From Lentinus brumalis (lineage: Eukaryota; Basidiomycota; Agaricomycetes; Polyporales; Polyporaceae), in contig MARA01000055.1 in assembly GCA_001792895.1 (NCBI GenBank), forward strand, positions 124,001 through 188,000: a stretch of 64,000 nt of DNA, written 5' to 3'. Of the stretch, positions 1 through 12,430 are shown piece after piece. The stretch's first letter is position 1, and every line of letters starts with the position of its first letter. Made by a program: the position numbers and the translations under genes. A model generated the notes under the pieces. The model was not told the origin of the DNA, did no database searches, and was given only the letters and a program-made list of their open reading frames with translations.

Positions 1-342
1 AGACAGTGTCGCATCGTGCCAGTGGTACTAGATACTCTCGTTCATTTGAGAGTCGTATTAGATCGACAAAGAGGTCCGGCTCGATAGCCTGCAGACGGAA
101 ACGTCACCACCTCAGGTGACCAGGTGGCATCTGAGCAGTGGCCACACCTAGGCTTTCGCAGGCCAAGTACTCATCCAAAACGACACCTGTGTTGTGCCAG
201 TAGATAGGGCCTTGAAGTGGGAAGTTGAGCCCGCGGCCGGAGAAGAGACAAACTTCCGAGAGACGGTGGCCGCCACATAAACCGCCGTCATCCGAACGTC
301 GTTGGCCCGATGACAATACTCCACCACCACCGCTTCCTCGTA
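1..342. other. No gene recognised
   Basis: This left edge, up to the first tRNA, contains only short overlapping open frames without recognisable motifs. I see no splice-consistent exon. Confidence 0.5.
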
Positions 343-414
343 TCCGATATGGTGTAGTGGCTAACATTATCGCCTCTCACGCGATAGCCCGGGGTTCGAT
401 TCCCCGTGTCGGAA
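343..414 (+). tRNA. tRNA-Glu (anticodon CTC)
   Basis: A 72-base cloverleaf decodes GAG. The acceptor stem TCCGATA pairs with TGTCGGA (one T-G pair) and is followed by discriminator A. The anticodon loop reads CTCTCAC, giving anticodon CTC. The T arm contains GGTTCGATTCC. There is no intron, and a short run of Ts at about 433-437 can serve as the RNA polymerase III terminator. The sequence is identical to the second copy at 10331-10402, while the flanks differ. Confidence 0.97.
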
Positions 415-1202
415 CGCCGGAATTGTCAGCTCTTTTTGTCGGCTGCTGCGGTTGTGCAATCCTGCTCTGCATCAGCGTACGTGAGCCACCCACACGCCGT
501 CGGGACAGGCAAACATGTACTCGTATACATGGCCAGCCAGCACGAAACGTTCCTGGCTGCACGCATGTAAACGCAGTCACGCGGATGTTTGAATTTCCTC
601 ACCGGAACCGCGAACGAAACAGAGCGCGATCTATTGATACACTACTACTACGACCTCGTGCGACGTGCGACGGTGCGACGGACATGAAGACTTGCGGGGT
701 TCCCAAGTCAGAATCGGCAGCTGCGATGCGAGGAGGGTCAAGTATGTATGTATGTACAATCCGATGCATATGGGCGAGAGTGCGCCGAGAGCGCAAGAAT
801 GTCAATGGTATATCTCCACACGGCTGGCCGTAACAGTCCATCCTGCGGCGTCCTGCGGTCCGCAGACTCGATGGACGGGCAGACCCGCGGCGCGCGTGGA
901 TTATGTACAAGAGGAGGGAGGAGGGAAGAGGCAGGTAGGTAGGCGGAAGGAGGTGTGCGAGTCGTGCAGGAAGTCATGTGTGGGCGCCGGACGGGTGCGG
1001 GCGAGAGAATCAAAGGAACGTGGGTGGAGTGCGGGCAGGGGGCTGGGGTAGAAGGGGGTCAAGCGAGAGGTGGGGCGAGAGGTGGGGCGGCAGGGTAAGG
1101 CAGGGACAGGACAAGGGTAGGCGGAGACCGACAACGGAACGGCAGCGACATCGTATCGTACATCCCAGCGGCATCCATGAACGAGACAACACCAACGCGC
1201 GC
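415..1202. other. Intergenic, no supported gene
   Basis: GC-rich, purine-skewed stretch with short imperfect repeats such as gagaggtggggc near 1070. The overlapping ORFs on both strands are low-complexity and share no family motif I know. It probably holds the 3' flank of the minus-strand gene that ends at 1203. Confidence 0.4.
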
Positions 1203-4200
1203 TCATCGTGGTGGCCCCGACGTGTACGACGGCGGTAACGAGTGCCCATCTGCCGACGGCTCGTGCACAGTCGCTTCACTCTCGTAACTCGAGTCTTCCG
1301 TCACACCGCGCGAGTGCCCGCCCGTCGCCGTGTAGAACGTCGCATCGCTCGCCTCCGCCTCGTGCCCGTGCCCGTGCTCATACGGGTTCGGCATCGGGTC
1401 GGAAAACGGGTTCGGATGCGTCGACGGGGACGCGGGCATCGGTGGCAGCGGCGGGACTGGTGGCTGCTGCTGCTGCTGTTGCTGCTGCTGTTGAAACTGC
1501 GCAGGGTGCCCCGGAGGTGTACTCGGGTAGTGCTGCATCTGCGCGTGCTCGGACTGCTGCCGCGCCGCTGCGTGGATCTTCGTGCGGTACCGCGGGGCCT
1601 CACCAGCCTGCACGGTGAACGTATCGGGCGGTGGCGAGCCGTATCCTCTCGGTGGCGGCTGCCGCTGGTACGACACGCCCTGCGGCTGCGGACCAGGCTG
1701 GGGATACGGCACTCGGTGGGCGTCGGCGAAGGGGTCATGTGGAGGAGAACTCACGCGCTGCATGGGGAGCTGGGAGGACGGAGAGGGGTACGCGTAGCCT
1801 GCGCCTGGCGGGAGAGCAGAACGATTGTACTGACGTTCGCTCATCGGCTGCTCTGCACGACGAGGTTGCGGCGCGTACATGGTGTGGCTCGGCTGGCCGT
1901 ACTTCGTGAGCGGGATGTCAGTGCCGGACGCAGCAGGGTTGAAGGCGACCGAGGCAGTTGATTCCATGACCGCAGGGTTGCCGTACGGCAAGCCGGGCGT
2001 AGGAGCCATGTTCATCTTCGCTTGGCTGGGTGCTCGGTCAGGAAGCGATCAACAACGAGAACAGACGAGACATACCGGGCCTTGCGTCGCGCGTAGATCA
2101 CCTGCGGCTTGACCTTGTTCATCTGGTGGTAGATGTACCACATCGCGCCGATCGTGATGAGCGTCGTCACGCCGAGCACGACGTCCTTGATGATCGTGTC
2201 CGACGTGCTCGACGTCCCCTCCTCGCTCTGCTCGAGCGCGACGCCGAGGTAGACCGTGATGAACTGCTTCGGCAGCGACAGGATCGCCGCGATCGAGAAC
2301 GTGAACACGCCCATGCCGCACGTCGAGAACACCGCCGTCGTGACTGCGGGAGCACGTTAGCTGTGGCGAGCGAAGAGCCTGGGGTCGACGCACAGTGTCC
2401 GGGGATGGCGCTCAGCCGCGCGATGAGTGCGATCTTGAACCCGCCCTCGCGCACGACCTGCGCCAGGCACGCGTACGACAGCTTCGTCCGCTCGAGCTTC
2501 TCCCCGCGCACGGCGCAGCAGTACTTGAATGCGCTGCGCTAATGTCAGACGCGAATGTTTGCGCAAGCTCGGGTACTCACTAGAAGTTGCCGAGTTCACC
2601 GAGGAAGGTGCCCGCTGCGACGATGCCGAAGCCCGGTCCGAGGCCCCAGACGAGGCCGCACAGGATGGCGACAATTTCGTGGCCGAAGAGCTGAGCGAGT
2701 CGTCAGCATATGCGCGTCCAGGTTCAAGAAGCGACTGACCGGAGGGAACGAGATGACGAAGAGGACACCTATGGGAATTGTCCAGCCGTACGGAAGGCTG
2801 TAGAGAGAAGATATAGTCAGCATCGGGTGCGTGTTGAGTTGCGATCTAAGCCAGGACACGTAAACAAGCAGTGGAACAACGATCCAGCGTTGCGCGTCCA
2901 CTGGAACGAAGTGAAGCACCATGTATCATATGCGCCGACTTCCCGCAGCATTCTGTAGACATGAGGTGCCTCGCCGTGGCCATCAGCGAACTACTTACAC
3001 GCCAACCTACACGGCCAGATTCAACACGCCCGAAAAAGGTATACTGTCACCCTCTCGATTATTATCCAAGTTCGAGGCGGAGAGATGCAGCCTTGGCCAA
3101 TCGCGCCGCATGGATAGACTATCCCTTAGCCCATGCGGGATCTTGGGACCTGGCCAGCTGCCAGAACGTCCGAGATCCACGCACAGCAACCCACAAGAGA
3201 GGTCCTCCCGTGTTTGTAGCCCGTTCAGGGAAGCCACAAATGCGCGCCTCGAGATTGGATTCGACTTCTGCTCTGCGTCCCCGCCGCATCCCCGTGTGCC
3301 AGCACGTCCACGTTCGATGGCGAGATGCAGGGACGGCGTACCTCAGAGTCAGAAACAGCCTGCCCGACTGCAGCGAAGGGGAAGCCGACCGGGGAGATCC
3401 CTCGGTTCGCGGAGATGGTCGCGTGGTACAAGGCGAACCTGCCGGACGAGCGCAAGACCGGCTTGCGGATCGTCCACGGCGACTACAAGCTCGATAACCT
3501 CGCCTTCCACCCCACGGAGAACCGCGTCATCGGCATCCTGGACTGGGAGCTCTGCAGGCTCGGGAGCCCGGTGCGTGTGCGTGTATGCGCGGCTTCCAGC
3601 GCTCTGCTGACGCGTCGCTGCCATAACTGGCGGATCTTGGCAACTTCACGCGCCGTGGAGGCCAGACAAGCTATGGCGGCCACGGGTCGCTCGATGCCCC
3701 GAATAGACCAAGTGTGGCCATGGCGCTCGACATGGGTGTATGCCACTCGCCGACCGGGAACACCGCGTGGAAACACCACATTGCGAGCCAAAAACCTCGC
3801 AAGGAACGAAACATAGATTGTCTTAGCTCTCAAGTCCCATGCCGCGACGTCGTATTTCGGCTGCCGAGGCGGAACTTCAGCTGGGCGCGCGACCGCCGAC
3901 CTTCGCGGGGCGCAAAGCAGAGGCATGTAATCGTCCGCACTGACGCGCCAACTTGAATGTTTGAAGCAAGACGCCACAGCAGCGGCAGAATGTGCGATGT
4001 TCGGCGAACGCCTGACTACGACGGGAATTGTATCCAGTCGACACCAGACCCAGACGCGCACTGGAACATCCACGTCTCGTGCAGGCTTATGTGCCATGTA
4101 TCACCCAGAGCACGATGCACCGCGAGTCGAAGAAGTCCAGAGCAGGCGCGTCAGGAAAGCGGACGTCCGCCCGCGAAGGGCATACGTTCGCCATGCTGAC

Positions 4201-5009
4201 GTGCGTGCTGTAGACATCAAAACCTCTGGGACCGCGCTGGGCCTTCGGAGTGCGTATGAACCCGGGCTCGCCAGTCGCCACAAGCTGAATCGAAAGGTGT
4301 CGTGGAAGCCTTGATAGCCATGTCTGAGCGCGGACGCCAAAACGAAGGCGCAAGACCTCGTGCCAATCCGCCATACACATGCGCACTGCGTCATACGCCG
4401 ATCTCGCAGGTATTCGCACCCGTGCGCGCAGACGTCATGGGGAGTTCCCAGCATCCGTCGTGTGCGACAGAGGTTTGAATGCCACGCGCATGCCGAGGGC
4501 GTACTCGACGGAACAGCAGATGAACGGGGACTCACTCGTGCATCCAGGTCGCGGCAGGCTTGAGCCAGTTGACGATCTGCGAGTGGTAGACCGTGAAGAG
4601 GATGACGCCGACCAAGCAGATAATGAACGCAAAGTAGTACCCTGCACACCGTCAGCAACCGTCAAGCGGACGAAGCACGGCGGGCACGCACAGATCCACT
4701 CCTTGCGTATCCAGTAGCGCCACCTGAGCATGGCGTCCCAGTCGAAGACGCTGTTCTTGGCGAGCTCCTTGGCCTCGCTCGGGGTGGGACTCGGGTCCTG
4801 TTCACCGCGCGCACGCCCACGCCTGCCCTGCCCTCCTTGGCAACCCCGCCCTTGTCGTGTTCGGTTGAAGAGTCGCTGTCGAGGGAGGCGGCGCTGCCGT
4901 CGTAGCGGCCGTGCGGGGGATACGGGTATGTGGGGGCTGCGCCGACGCTCGAGTAGGGTATGTTCGAGGTGGGCGTGCGGGGAGAGTACGCCGGGTACGG
5001 GTCTGCCAT
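1203..5009 (-). CDS. TVP38: TVP38/TMEM64-like VTT-domain membrane protein, with one single-base frame break
   Basis: Seven exons can be spliced by hand: 5009-4692, 4641-4536, 2797-2740, 2690-2581, 2533-2394, 2343-2076 and 2025-1203. The cytosolic N-terminus is followed by a membrane segment, then WMHD-LPYGW, then the SNARE-associated/VTT core ([50 protein letters not shown]), a last membrane span, a basic KARRK-type stretch and a long Pro/Gln-rich tail with a polyglutamine tract near 1470-1495. Family members sit in Golgi/ER membranes and are related to bacterial DedA and to TMEM41/VMP1 lipid scramblases. The exons sum to 1823 bases, one short of a multiple of three. The break is in the TPSPTPSE motif near 4795, where a C appears to be missing. 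It differs from the other five paralogues by its long tail and by lacking their tiny first exon. Confidence 0.88.
2798..4535. other. Expanded 1.74 kb intron of the TVP38-like gene
   Basis: On the minus strand the donor GTGAGT (4535) and the acceptor ctctctacag (ending 2798) join the flanking exons in the correct phase, giving WMH-D-LPYGW as in the paralogues. Every other intron in this gene is about 50-75 bases, so about 1.7 kb has been inserted or has accumulated here. It carries an antisense kinase-like fragment. I did not find clear terminal inverted repeats. Confidence 0.75.
3372..3570 (+). pseudogene. APH/ACAD10-11-like kinase exon fragment inside the intron
   Basis: An open plus-strand stretch lies between a plausible acceptor (ccgactgcag, ending 3371) and a donor (gtgcgt at 3571). 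It encodes the hallmark of aminoglycoside-phosphotransferase-type kinases: the catalytic loop [15 protein letters not shown] and, downstream, [12 protein letters not shown] with the DxE metal site. This spacing and wording match the APH domain associated with acyl-CoA dehydrogenase 10/11-type proteins. No other part of such a protein is visible nearby, so I treat it as a captured or stranded exon. It is antisense to the host gene and not a functional gene by itself. Confidence 0.7.
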
Positions 5010-6291
5010 CGCGGGGCGCGAAGCTGGAAGCCGGTTGAAGGAGGCGGGAAGGTGCAGAGTCGCGTCGCGGTAGACCAGCCAGCCGTGCGGTGTTCGTGTG
5101 TGGACGTGGCAGCGAGAACGGGGAGGAAGCGGGAGAAAGGGCGGAGAGATGGGGGTGGAGCAGAGGGAGGGCTGGAGATGGTCGTTGTGCTTGGCCCGGG
5201 GCGGTTCCCACGGCGCGCATGCTGTGCACCGCCGTCGCCGTCGCCCGCCCGCCCCGCCGTTGTTGCTCGCCGACGCTATTGTCGCCTGCTAACCTGGGTC
5301 TCTCGCTGACAATAACGCGACACCGGCCTCTCGTCTCTGGGCCCTGCATTCCTCGGACTCACCCGGCGGTCGCCGATGCGCTGCGAGCTCGAAACACTGT
5401 ACTGCTCGATCTCTCCCACCCGTCCGCCGCCGCACCGACGAGGCCCCCGTGCGCGATCTAAGCCCCGCCGGTACGAGACGCGTACGTCGCTGGGCTTTCG
5501 GTGGCTGCGACACCGCTGGGATGCACAGCTGCTGCCCGGACTGCCCTGCCACTGCACGCGCCCCCTCGCTGACCCGTCCTCCGCCGCCGACGCCGCACTC
5601 CCTGTGGACGACTCACGCCCGCTCTGCTCTCTCCGCTTCCTCAGTACTGTCCTGCCCGCCCTGGCTATCCGTCTCGGACGCACTGCACCACAGGGTTCCG
5701 TGCACGGTGTGTGCACTCAGCTTCGAGTATCTGCCCACTAGGAGTGCATGTACGTACAGCGTCGATGTATGCAGGACCCTGTCCGCTATTCAACCGAGCG
5801 CAGTCCGTTCGACGGCCAGGATGTACACCGAGTCTAGATTCTCGCGCATATACTCAGTCGCTGCTGCCGCCAGCCTGACTATGTTCATGTGCGTTCGACC
5901 CCTTCAAAACTTGTCGTCCCGTACTAACGTCCACACCTGTCGCAATATACTGCAGCGACGTCCTCTCCATTGTAGGCGCCCTCCACGCCTTGCTTCGACG
6001 CGATATGGTACGGCTATGTGCGCGGCAGGTACTTGTGTATCCCGTCTCTACTGTCGCTATAGCATCTAACTCACTCGGATCCCAATAGCGCACCGTCCCC
6101 CTCGCGCCATCCTGCCTCGTCTCCCGCACGACCGCCCGCCTGCAGTCCGCAGTTCTCATACGTCGTATGTACACCGCTCCTGCCATGACCAACACTCACC
6201 ACTCTCCGCTCCATTCAACTCTCAGAGCGCCTGCCTGGGACTCTGTCTTCCCAAGCGCATCCTCGCGCGCGTACTGTACCTGTGACTGCAG
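5010..6291. other. Upstream region of the TVP38-like gene, unassigned
   Basis: Pyrimidine-rich plus-strand sequence with several long but low-complexity open frames rich in Ser, Pro, Arg and Cys. No domain motif or consistent exon chain was found. The promoter of the minus-strand TVP38-like gene should lie in its left part. Confidence 0.4.
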
Positions 6292-6652
6292 TCAGCACGG
6301 CCTACGCCAACCAAAGCGACCCCCCGAACGTACCTACCATACCTGAGCCTGCCCGCGCGCACAGGTACACCGAAAACCGCGCCGAATCGGACGCGGGAAG
6401 GGGTGCAGCCCGACGTAAGCAGCGCGCGCCCGGGACGAGTCGGACGAGGGACGTACCACGACGAGTGACGATCCTGCGCCCTCTGACGAGCCCCGGCCCG
6501 GGACTACAGCGCGACTGTCGACAGCGCAGGAGAGCCGTGCGGACGACGAGCTCGACGGGGAGGACAGCGACTACCGCGACGACAGGACAAGACAGGCAGG
6601 AGTCAGGGCGGAGGAGGAAGACGAGCGTCGCAGTCGTGGCGGGAAGTACGAG
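6292..6652 (+). CDS. Possible exon of an unidentified acidic protein
   Basis: A plus-strand frame runs from a candidate acceptor (tgactgcag, ending 6291) to a candidate donor (gtacgc at 6653). Its second half is strongly acidic and charged (ADDELDGEDSDYRDD, then RAEEEDERRSRGGKYE), which is unlike the random shadow frames around it. The first half is Pro/Thr/Arg-rich. I could not connect it to other exons on either side and recognise no family. It may be part of a regulatory or chromatin protein, or chance. Confidence 0.2.
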
Positions 6653-8934
6653 GTACGCCTGCAGTCCCATCGACCTCCGCCCAGTACTTATACTCACCGG
6701 GCCCCACAGAATCATCTCACGTCGGTCAGCAGAACGACGTACCCCCGGCGGACCAGCCCCGCTCGGCTCGATGACAGCAGCACGACACGCGGCCTCGGCC
6801 GTGTCCCAACCCCGTAATTGGCACTTGCAGGCTACGCATCGCCTTGCAAGGTCTTCGCCCTGTCCATGCAGGGCCACGTCGGGTGAAGTATGGGCATTGG
6901 GCGGCCAGGGGCCTCGGCTCCGCGAACTGTATCTGTATCCGTTCGAGCGGCGGCGTTCGACCGTCGCCCGGGACTCGGGACTCGGGAACGACGCACGGGC
7001 ACGGGAACGACGCACGGGCACGGGAACGGGTGACGCGGACGGCTCGCAAGTTCAACTCACCAGTAAAGACGTGTGCGGCGGCTCGGCTCCAGTCGTCGGG
7101 AGTCGGTGACTGCATGACCGTCCAATGTCCACGCACGACGGACGACGCCAGCGGGGCCCTCTCCCCTCTTCCTTCCTCCCTCGTCCTTCCTCGTTCCTTC
7201 GTCCCTCTTCGTCCCTCTTCGTCACGACCACCGCTCGTCCTGCGAAGCCCGCATGTCACGGTCGCTGCGGGACACCCGGCGGACGTCCCATCACACTGTA
7301 CAGTCCAGCGTCGGGGTCGTTCGTAACAGGACTCGACTCGACACTGCGAGCCCCCGGGAGCGGCATCGTTACTCGTACGATCTGCTCGTGGACGGCGGGC
7401 CGCGGTGCTCGTGCGAGTCTGTCGGGCCTCGGCTGAGGATCCTACGTCAAGCACTTCATTGGCACAGCACGCAGTATGTATACACGACGGAGCCGCGATA
7501 TCTGCTGGTTGAGACAGCGCGGGGTCCGCCGGCATTGGCCCATCTCGTCCTTGCCGGTCGCCTCCCGAGTCCCTTCCTGGGCATCTCAGCGTCATATACC
7601 CTGGGATCCGACTTGGTTGACGTCCGCACAAATCCACTCCCGGTACAGACACGTACGTTCCCACATCTACTTATCCCGTCGCTCCAAGTGCCAAGTTGAA
7701 GCAGCCGGGATTGTCCAACGGACAGCCGTCCAGCCCGGAGGTCAGACTCTGGGGATCGCCTTCCCTTGTCAGACTACGCATCGACTGGGCACTTCTTGGA
7801 TCCCCTCGCGCACATACTGATACAACGTATCACCCAGGTGAGTATGCGCATACACAGTACTCACCAGCTGCAGGAGGGCGAACGCGGATCGTTCTCACGA
7901 CCCCGCCGCAGAAGGCCGCCCGCGTCGACACAGGGCGACGTGGGCCAAGATCGAACCGAGCTCCCTCGCGGGTCGCACAGCACGTCATACAGACGGTATC
8001 TCTGTCCCATGCCGAGCTGACGTTGTGTAGCGGTCAATGCTCACTTAGGTATGTAGGTGGCGTAAGTACCTTTCCTGTCTCACTCGAATGCTTTGACATC
8101 CCGAAGAGGTTGCCCATGTCGTTCCCGGCCCGGACGACTTCCATTGTCAAGAAAACCGAGTCCGAGGCAGCCTCCGCGGTGGCCATCCCGGACCCATCGA
8201 CTCCAGTTCTCGACTCAACTGCTCAGTGCTTACTTATCCAGAATCCTTCCGTCGTTACACGCTGACAATGCAATGTTCGAGTGACCGTCTGTCCTCGATT
8301 CAGCCGTCAATGCAGCGGGATTCACGGAGCCTGTCCATCTCGAGGCTAGTATATAGTACGATCTCCCACTTCCGTGCCAGTGTTGTGTACTCAACAGGAC
8401 GCTGCAGCTCCGGGAGTCCCGCTCTGACGGCGGACACGGCAGCGCGAGGTTTGACTCCTCATCTGTCTTCCTGGACTCTATCCTGTCAGAGCTGGAAAGG
8501 GGACCGAGGTGAACTCGAAGGTCAATCGGACGGATCCTTAAATCAGGATCAGTCCCATGCTTCTTAAAGTTGACGAAGACCTCTTACGAGATAGTCATGT
8601 AGATCATGCTGGTATAACGCGCACTGGCAGCAACCTGGGCAGAAAAGCTCGACCTTTGAAGTCGGGAAAGAGGATTGAATATTGCCAATTGCTTGCCCTG
8701 ACTGAAGTCCCCGACTCCCACGGAGCCAGCGAGCCGCGAACGTCGTTGCCCAAGTATGGAAGGGATTATATCATGTCCTTGCTAATGTAGAGGAGATGCC
8801 AGACCCGGCGAAAAGGAACTATCATAGTGATGAAGCGCTCTTGGAGGTCGATCATAGCACCAGTTGCTCATGAGAAGCATGAGCGATGATATAGCGACTC
8901 GTACAGAATCCAGATAAACCCATACGAGATGTTC
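6653..8934. other. Unassigned region
   Basis: Apart from a short minisatellite at 6984-7030 I see no supported feature. A plus-strand frame at 7696-8265 is open for 189 codons but has no recognisable motif, and its composition resembles the surrounding noncoding sequence. Confidence 0.35.
6984..7030. repeat. Short 19-bp minisatellite
   Basis: About 2.4 tandem copies of the unit gggaacgacgcacgggcac. The last copy is truncated and changed. Confidence 0.8.
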
Positions 8935-10005
8935 CTAATAGCCTTGAGTACTCTTTCCCCAATTCCTGATGTCAGCTTCGACTCCCGCATACACCGGAAG
9001 CTTGCTCCAAAGCGCGCGACGCAGCCCACGGACCTCCCAAGTCATCGCGTCATGACAATGCGAACACAGTCGCCACCCGTCGTCTACCTCGTGGAGCCGT
9101 GTGATGACCCCACCATGGAGCGGGTCTCCCCTCAGGTTATTGTGTATGTTCCGACATGCCTCCTTCAGCAGTTCGTGCCGCGTCCTGTCGCAATGGTCTC
9201 CGAAGTTCTTGCAGCGGCTCTCAACATGGTCTTGTGCGGCCCACTGGACAGCGATCCGGGCCTCGGCCCTGCGGAGCCGCTCCTTCATCTCGAAACAGAG
9301 CAGGAGGTCGGCGGCGCCGAGCTTCTCGGGGGTGCCGTCCGCTCTCGTCGTCCCCGCGAGAAGAGTGGATGGCCGGAGCTGTGCACACATGTAGAGCGCG
9401 CCAGGCAGGAGGTGGACTTTACCTGCCAGGCGGATAGCGTTCACGGCTTCGATGGCGTTGGTATTGTCGAACACCACACGAGGGTGCAGGAACTTTCCGT
9501 CGAAGCGATGCTTGTCCCAGGTATCGAGGTCCATCGGGAAGATGGAGCGGAAGCCGCGCATGCCTTCGATGACGAAGCTCTGCACCCGGTATCTGTGGCC
9601 GATGCGTAGCCATGCTGCGAACACGGCAAAGTCTACGACAGTATGAGGGTCTTTGGCTCTAGGAAAGCTACGAAGACGTTAGTCAATCACACCGGTCCGG
9701 TCGGGCTAGCGCTTGTCTTACCCGTCGTAGACCACCAGAAGAAAGTGCTTGAAGTCATGCGCAGTGTCCGTCACGCGCACTGTGGGGAGGCCATCGAACG
9801 TGTTCGTCAAATCTGCTTGCCCGCCCCAAGAAACGGGCTGAAACATGCCCTCGAGGGCTTTGGAATGACGGGCCACGACGCTCTTGTGTACCCGGAACGC
9901 TGTCTCCTGCGCGATTATTACTATGTCACCGTCTGCGTACCACACATGAGGGTCTGCTCTGGGTTGGTCGGTCTTCGCTGTCTTCTGCGCCGCTTGGCCT
10001 AACAC
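8935..10005 (-). CDS. BTB/POZ domain protein, agaricomycete expanded family
   Basis: Two exons (10005-9722 and 9658-8935) give 335 residues. The BTB domain occupies roughly residues 25-100: VWYADGDIVIIAQETAFRVH, then ARHSKALEGMF, then the family phrase PTVRVTDTAHDFKHFL. The second exon begins near the conserved LRIGHRYRV helix and continues with NAIEAVNAIRLA, LLPGALYMCAQL and a C-terminal LCSHC motif (L-C-x-x-C) seen in every relative in this window. BTB domains mediate dimerisation or binding to cullin-3. The specific role of this fungal family is unknown. The stop is TAG at 8937-8935, and the single intron position matches the other BTB genes here. Confidence 0.92.
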
Positions 10006-10330
10006 GGAGTGGCGCTCGGACGTGGAGCTGAATGACTCCTGTAGGAACGCGAGACTCTAGTGAGTTCCCCGTCACAAATCAAGATGCCGACTGCGACTTA
10101 CAAGCGGAGACACAGGTCGAGCTCTTGAAGGCATGGTCACGAAGGTGTCTGAGATGGTGTCAGCGGTCAGAGTGGCCTGATGAGTTCCAGTTTTCAGCAG
10201 TGAAAGGAATGAGAGCGGGATAGGCCTTTGTGCTGCCTCGACGCGTGACGTCACGCGTCGAGCTTCTGAGACGCGCTGCAAGGTCCTTGAGGCTAGCGAT
10301 GCGTATGTGCATCGGGACTTCCTTACACCA

Positions 10331-10402
10331 TCCGATATGGTGTAGTGGCTAACATTATCGCCTCTCACGCGATAGCCCGGGGTTCGATTCCCCGTGTCGG
10401 AA
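10331..10402 (+). tRNA. tRNA-Glu (anticodon CTC), second copy
   Basis: Identical over all 72 bases to the copy at 343-414, with the same stems, CTC anticodon and discriminator A. A run of Ts near 10417-10421 can act as terminator. It lies about 150 bp from an inverted-repeat transposon. Confidence 0.97.
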
Positions 10403-10549
10403 TGGAGGGACGCTCCTCTTTTTCCCCTCGCATTGCAACGTCGGAGTGTTTGACTAGTTTACTTACCGTACTTAGCGCGTGTTTACGATACGTACCGTTC
10501 GTTGGCGAGGATTGTCTGCTCATTTTTGCCAATATGTATGACGTTAAGT

Positions 10550-10846
10550 TATGAGGGGCGCCAGCGGACAAAAAGACTCGACTTCAGGTCTGGGTTTGGA
10601 CTTCGAGTTTGGAGTTCGGCTAATGAACTGAACTTCAGAATTGATCTTGTCACGTGCGAGGTTCAATTTGGGTTTGTGATTTCGTTTTCGCGCGCGCGTC
10701 TATACTTCCGCTTTCGGTTTCGGTTTCGCCTCACGACTTCACGACTCTGCATCTCGACTTCGCCCTATGCAACGCGGTCACCTGTGCGCCCCGGCTGGTT
10801 AACGCCTATGGCACGCACCACCGTTAACTCCGCAACGCCTCGCAGC
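10550..10846 (+). repeat. Left terminal inverted repeat
   Basis: Matches the reverse complement of 12431-12725. It contains internal near-repeats of the gacttcgag/ggacttcgagttt kind and a cgcgcgcgcg tract. Confidence 0.85.
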
Positions 10847-12430
10847 GCTCCCATAAGCAGGACCTAGGCCTGATAGTATGTAATTCATGCCATCCAGCGT
10901 CTGCCAGTGGCGTCCGCTGCAGCTGAGACTGTGACTCGGAGGTTCCAAGAATGGGGCCAGCAAGCTAGTAGAATTCGAGGACGACAAATTATGCCCCAAC
11001 ATTCACTCACTAGTACTGATATCCCCCTCTATTTAGCTTGTTAGGCCGCCAGTCACGGTGCTCTAGTAAGTATTACTTAGGCCGGAAGGTAGTAAGTATG
11101 TCACAAATATGCTTTGAATTTGAGGACTGCTGCAGCTTGCAGAGCTCGAATAAGCCAGCACGGCGGGGCTATGGATACGTCGCCTGTGGATGACACGATG
11201 CCGGCGGGTGTGATTCTTGTGAGCAGCCTCATGTACTAGTACAGTCCGTCGTCTTGCCAGCGTATGAGAGGACTTTGTGCGCGATGTGAGCCTCGGGGCA
11301 GATGCGGGGTTTGCACAGCACGTCGGGACCGTCAAGAAGTGGAAGATCACCCGCCATTTGCGTGGACCGGCCGAGAGTGACTTACACGGGACGAACTTGT
11401 GCGCAACCACACCGAGGAGACGTCGGGCGGGCGGGCGGTGATTGGGCCGCGGCATGCGAGAGTGTAAAGGGAGAGCACTGTCGGAGTGCAGGCCCAGACG
11501 CGACAGAGAGCTTGAGACAGGCAGCAATGGCCGTCAAATCCTGGTCAGTGCCCAAGCTGCATATTATGACAAGGGGCGACGGCAGCAGGTACACAGCGGT
11601 GGAATCGCGTCCTGTACTAAGTACTACTAAGGCTGTGCGCAGGGGATTCGTGCAACGTGAACTAAGTATCTCCTACGCGAGTTCGCATGGTCAGGATGCG
11701 GAGACTCGGAGAGCGTGGCGGGAAGCGTCGGGCGTGGTCTCGAACTCGAGATGGTCGCGTGTGTCGGAGAGCCCGTGGTATTCTGTTGAGCAGTCATTAG
11801 CAGATTGATAGCTAGTCATTATGAGCAGGAGCTTACCCCAAAATCGAGTTTGATGCGTGCTTCCGAGGTATAGGCTCATCGTATCTGCGACAACTGATGT
11901 GCGTCAGTAAGTCTAGAGTGCTGAAGGGCACGGAGAACCTGCTATCACTAGTGCGAACGTGTCCACCGTTGGGCTGCGCCACGGACGCGATGGACTGCTC
12001 GGGAGAGCGGATGTGCGAGCCGTTAACGGATCTGTTCATTCACAGTGTATGTCAGCGCGGTGTGCGAGGGTGAGCCGGGACACAGGGAAGTACTCACTAT
12101 GTATGCATCATAACGTAGAGCTACAGCCTGACTCGGAACTTCGAGCCAAGGGAACTCAGGCTTACCCTTGAACTACTACTAACTTCAAAAGTAAGTAGTC
12201 TTTTAGTTTGACCTTGATGATAGAGAGGGCTGCAAATGCGTGGATCAGAGATGAGGTATGCGAGTATGAGAGAAGAAGAAAGAACATACAGACAGATTCC
12301 CAGGGGTGTGCCAAGTGCATCCACGCAAGTGCAGTCTTCGCGACCCACGAAGGCCGCGGAGGGCTTGAGCTCTGGCACTCCAGGTTGGTAACTTGAGCCT
12401 GAGTACTTGACTACCGCATTTGGGTGAGCT

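Noticed and set aside
1208..1961. Long plus-strand open frames rich in Arg and Ala
   Set aside because: They are antisense shadows of the GC-rich tail exon of the TVP38-like gene, including its polyglutamine tract, and have no motif of their own.
7696..8265. 189-codon plus-strand frame
   Set aside because: Composition matches neighbouring noncoding DNA, with no motif and no splice partners.
343..10402. The two identical tRNA-Glu genes as boundaries of a mobile element
   Set aside because: The flanks of the two tRNAs differ and no matching repeats or integrase-like gene lie between them; ordinary multicopy tRNA genes explain it.
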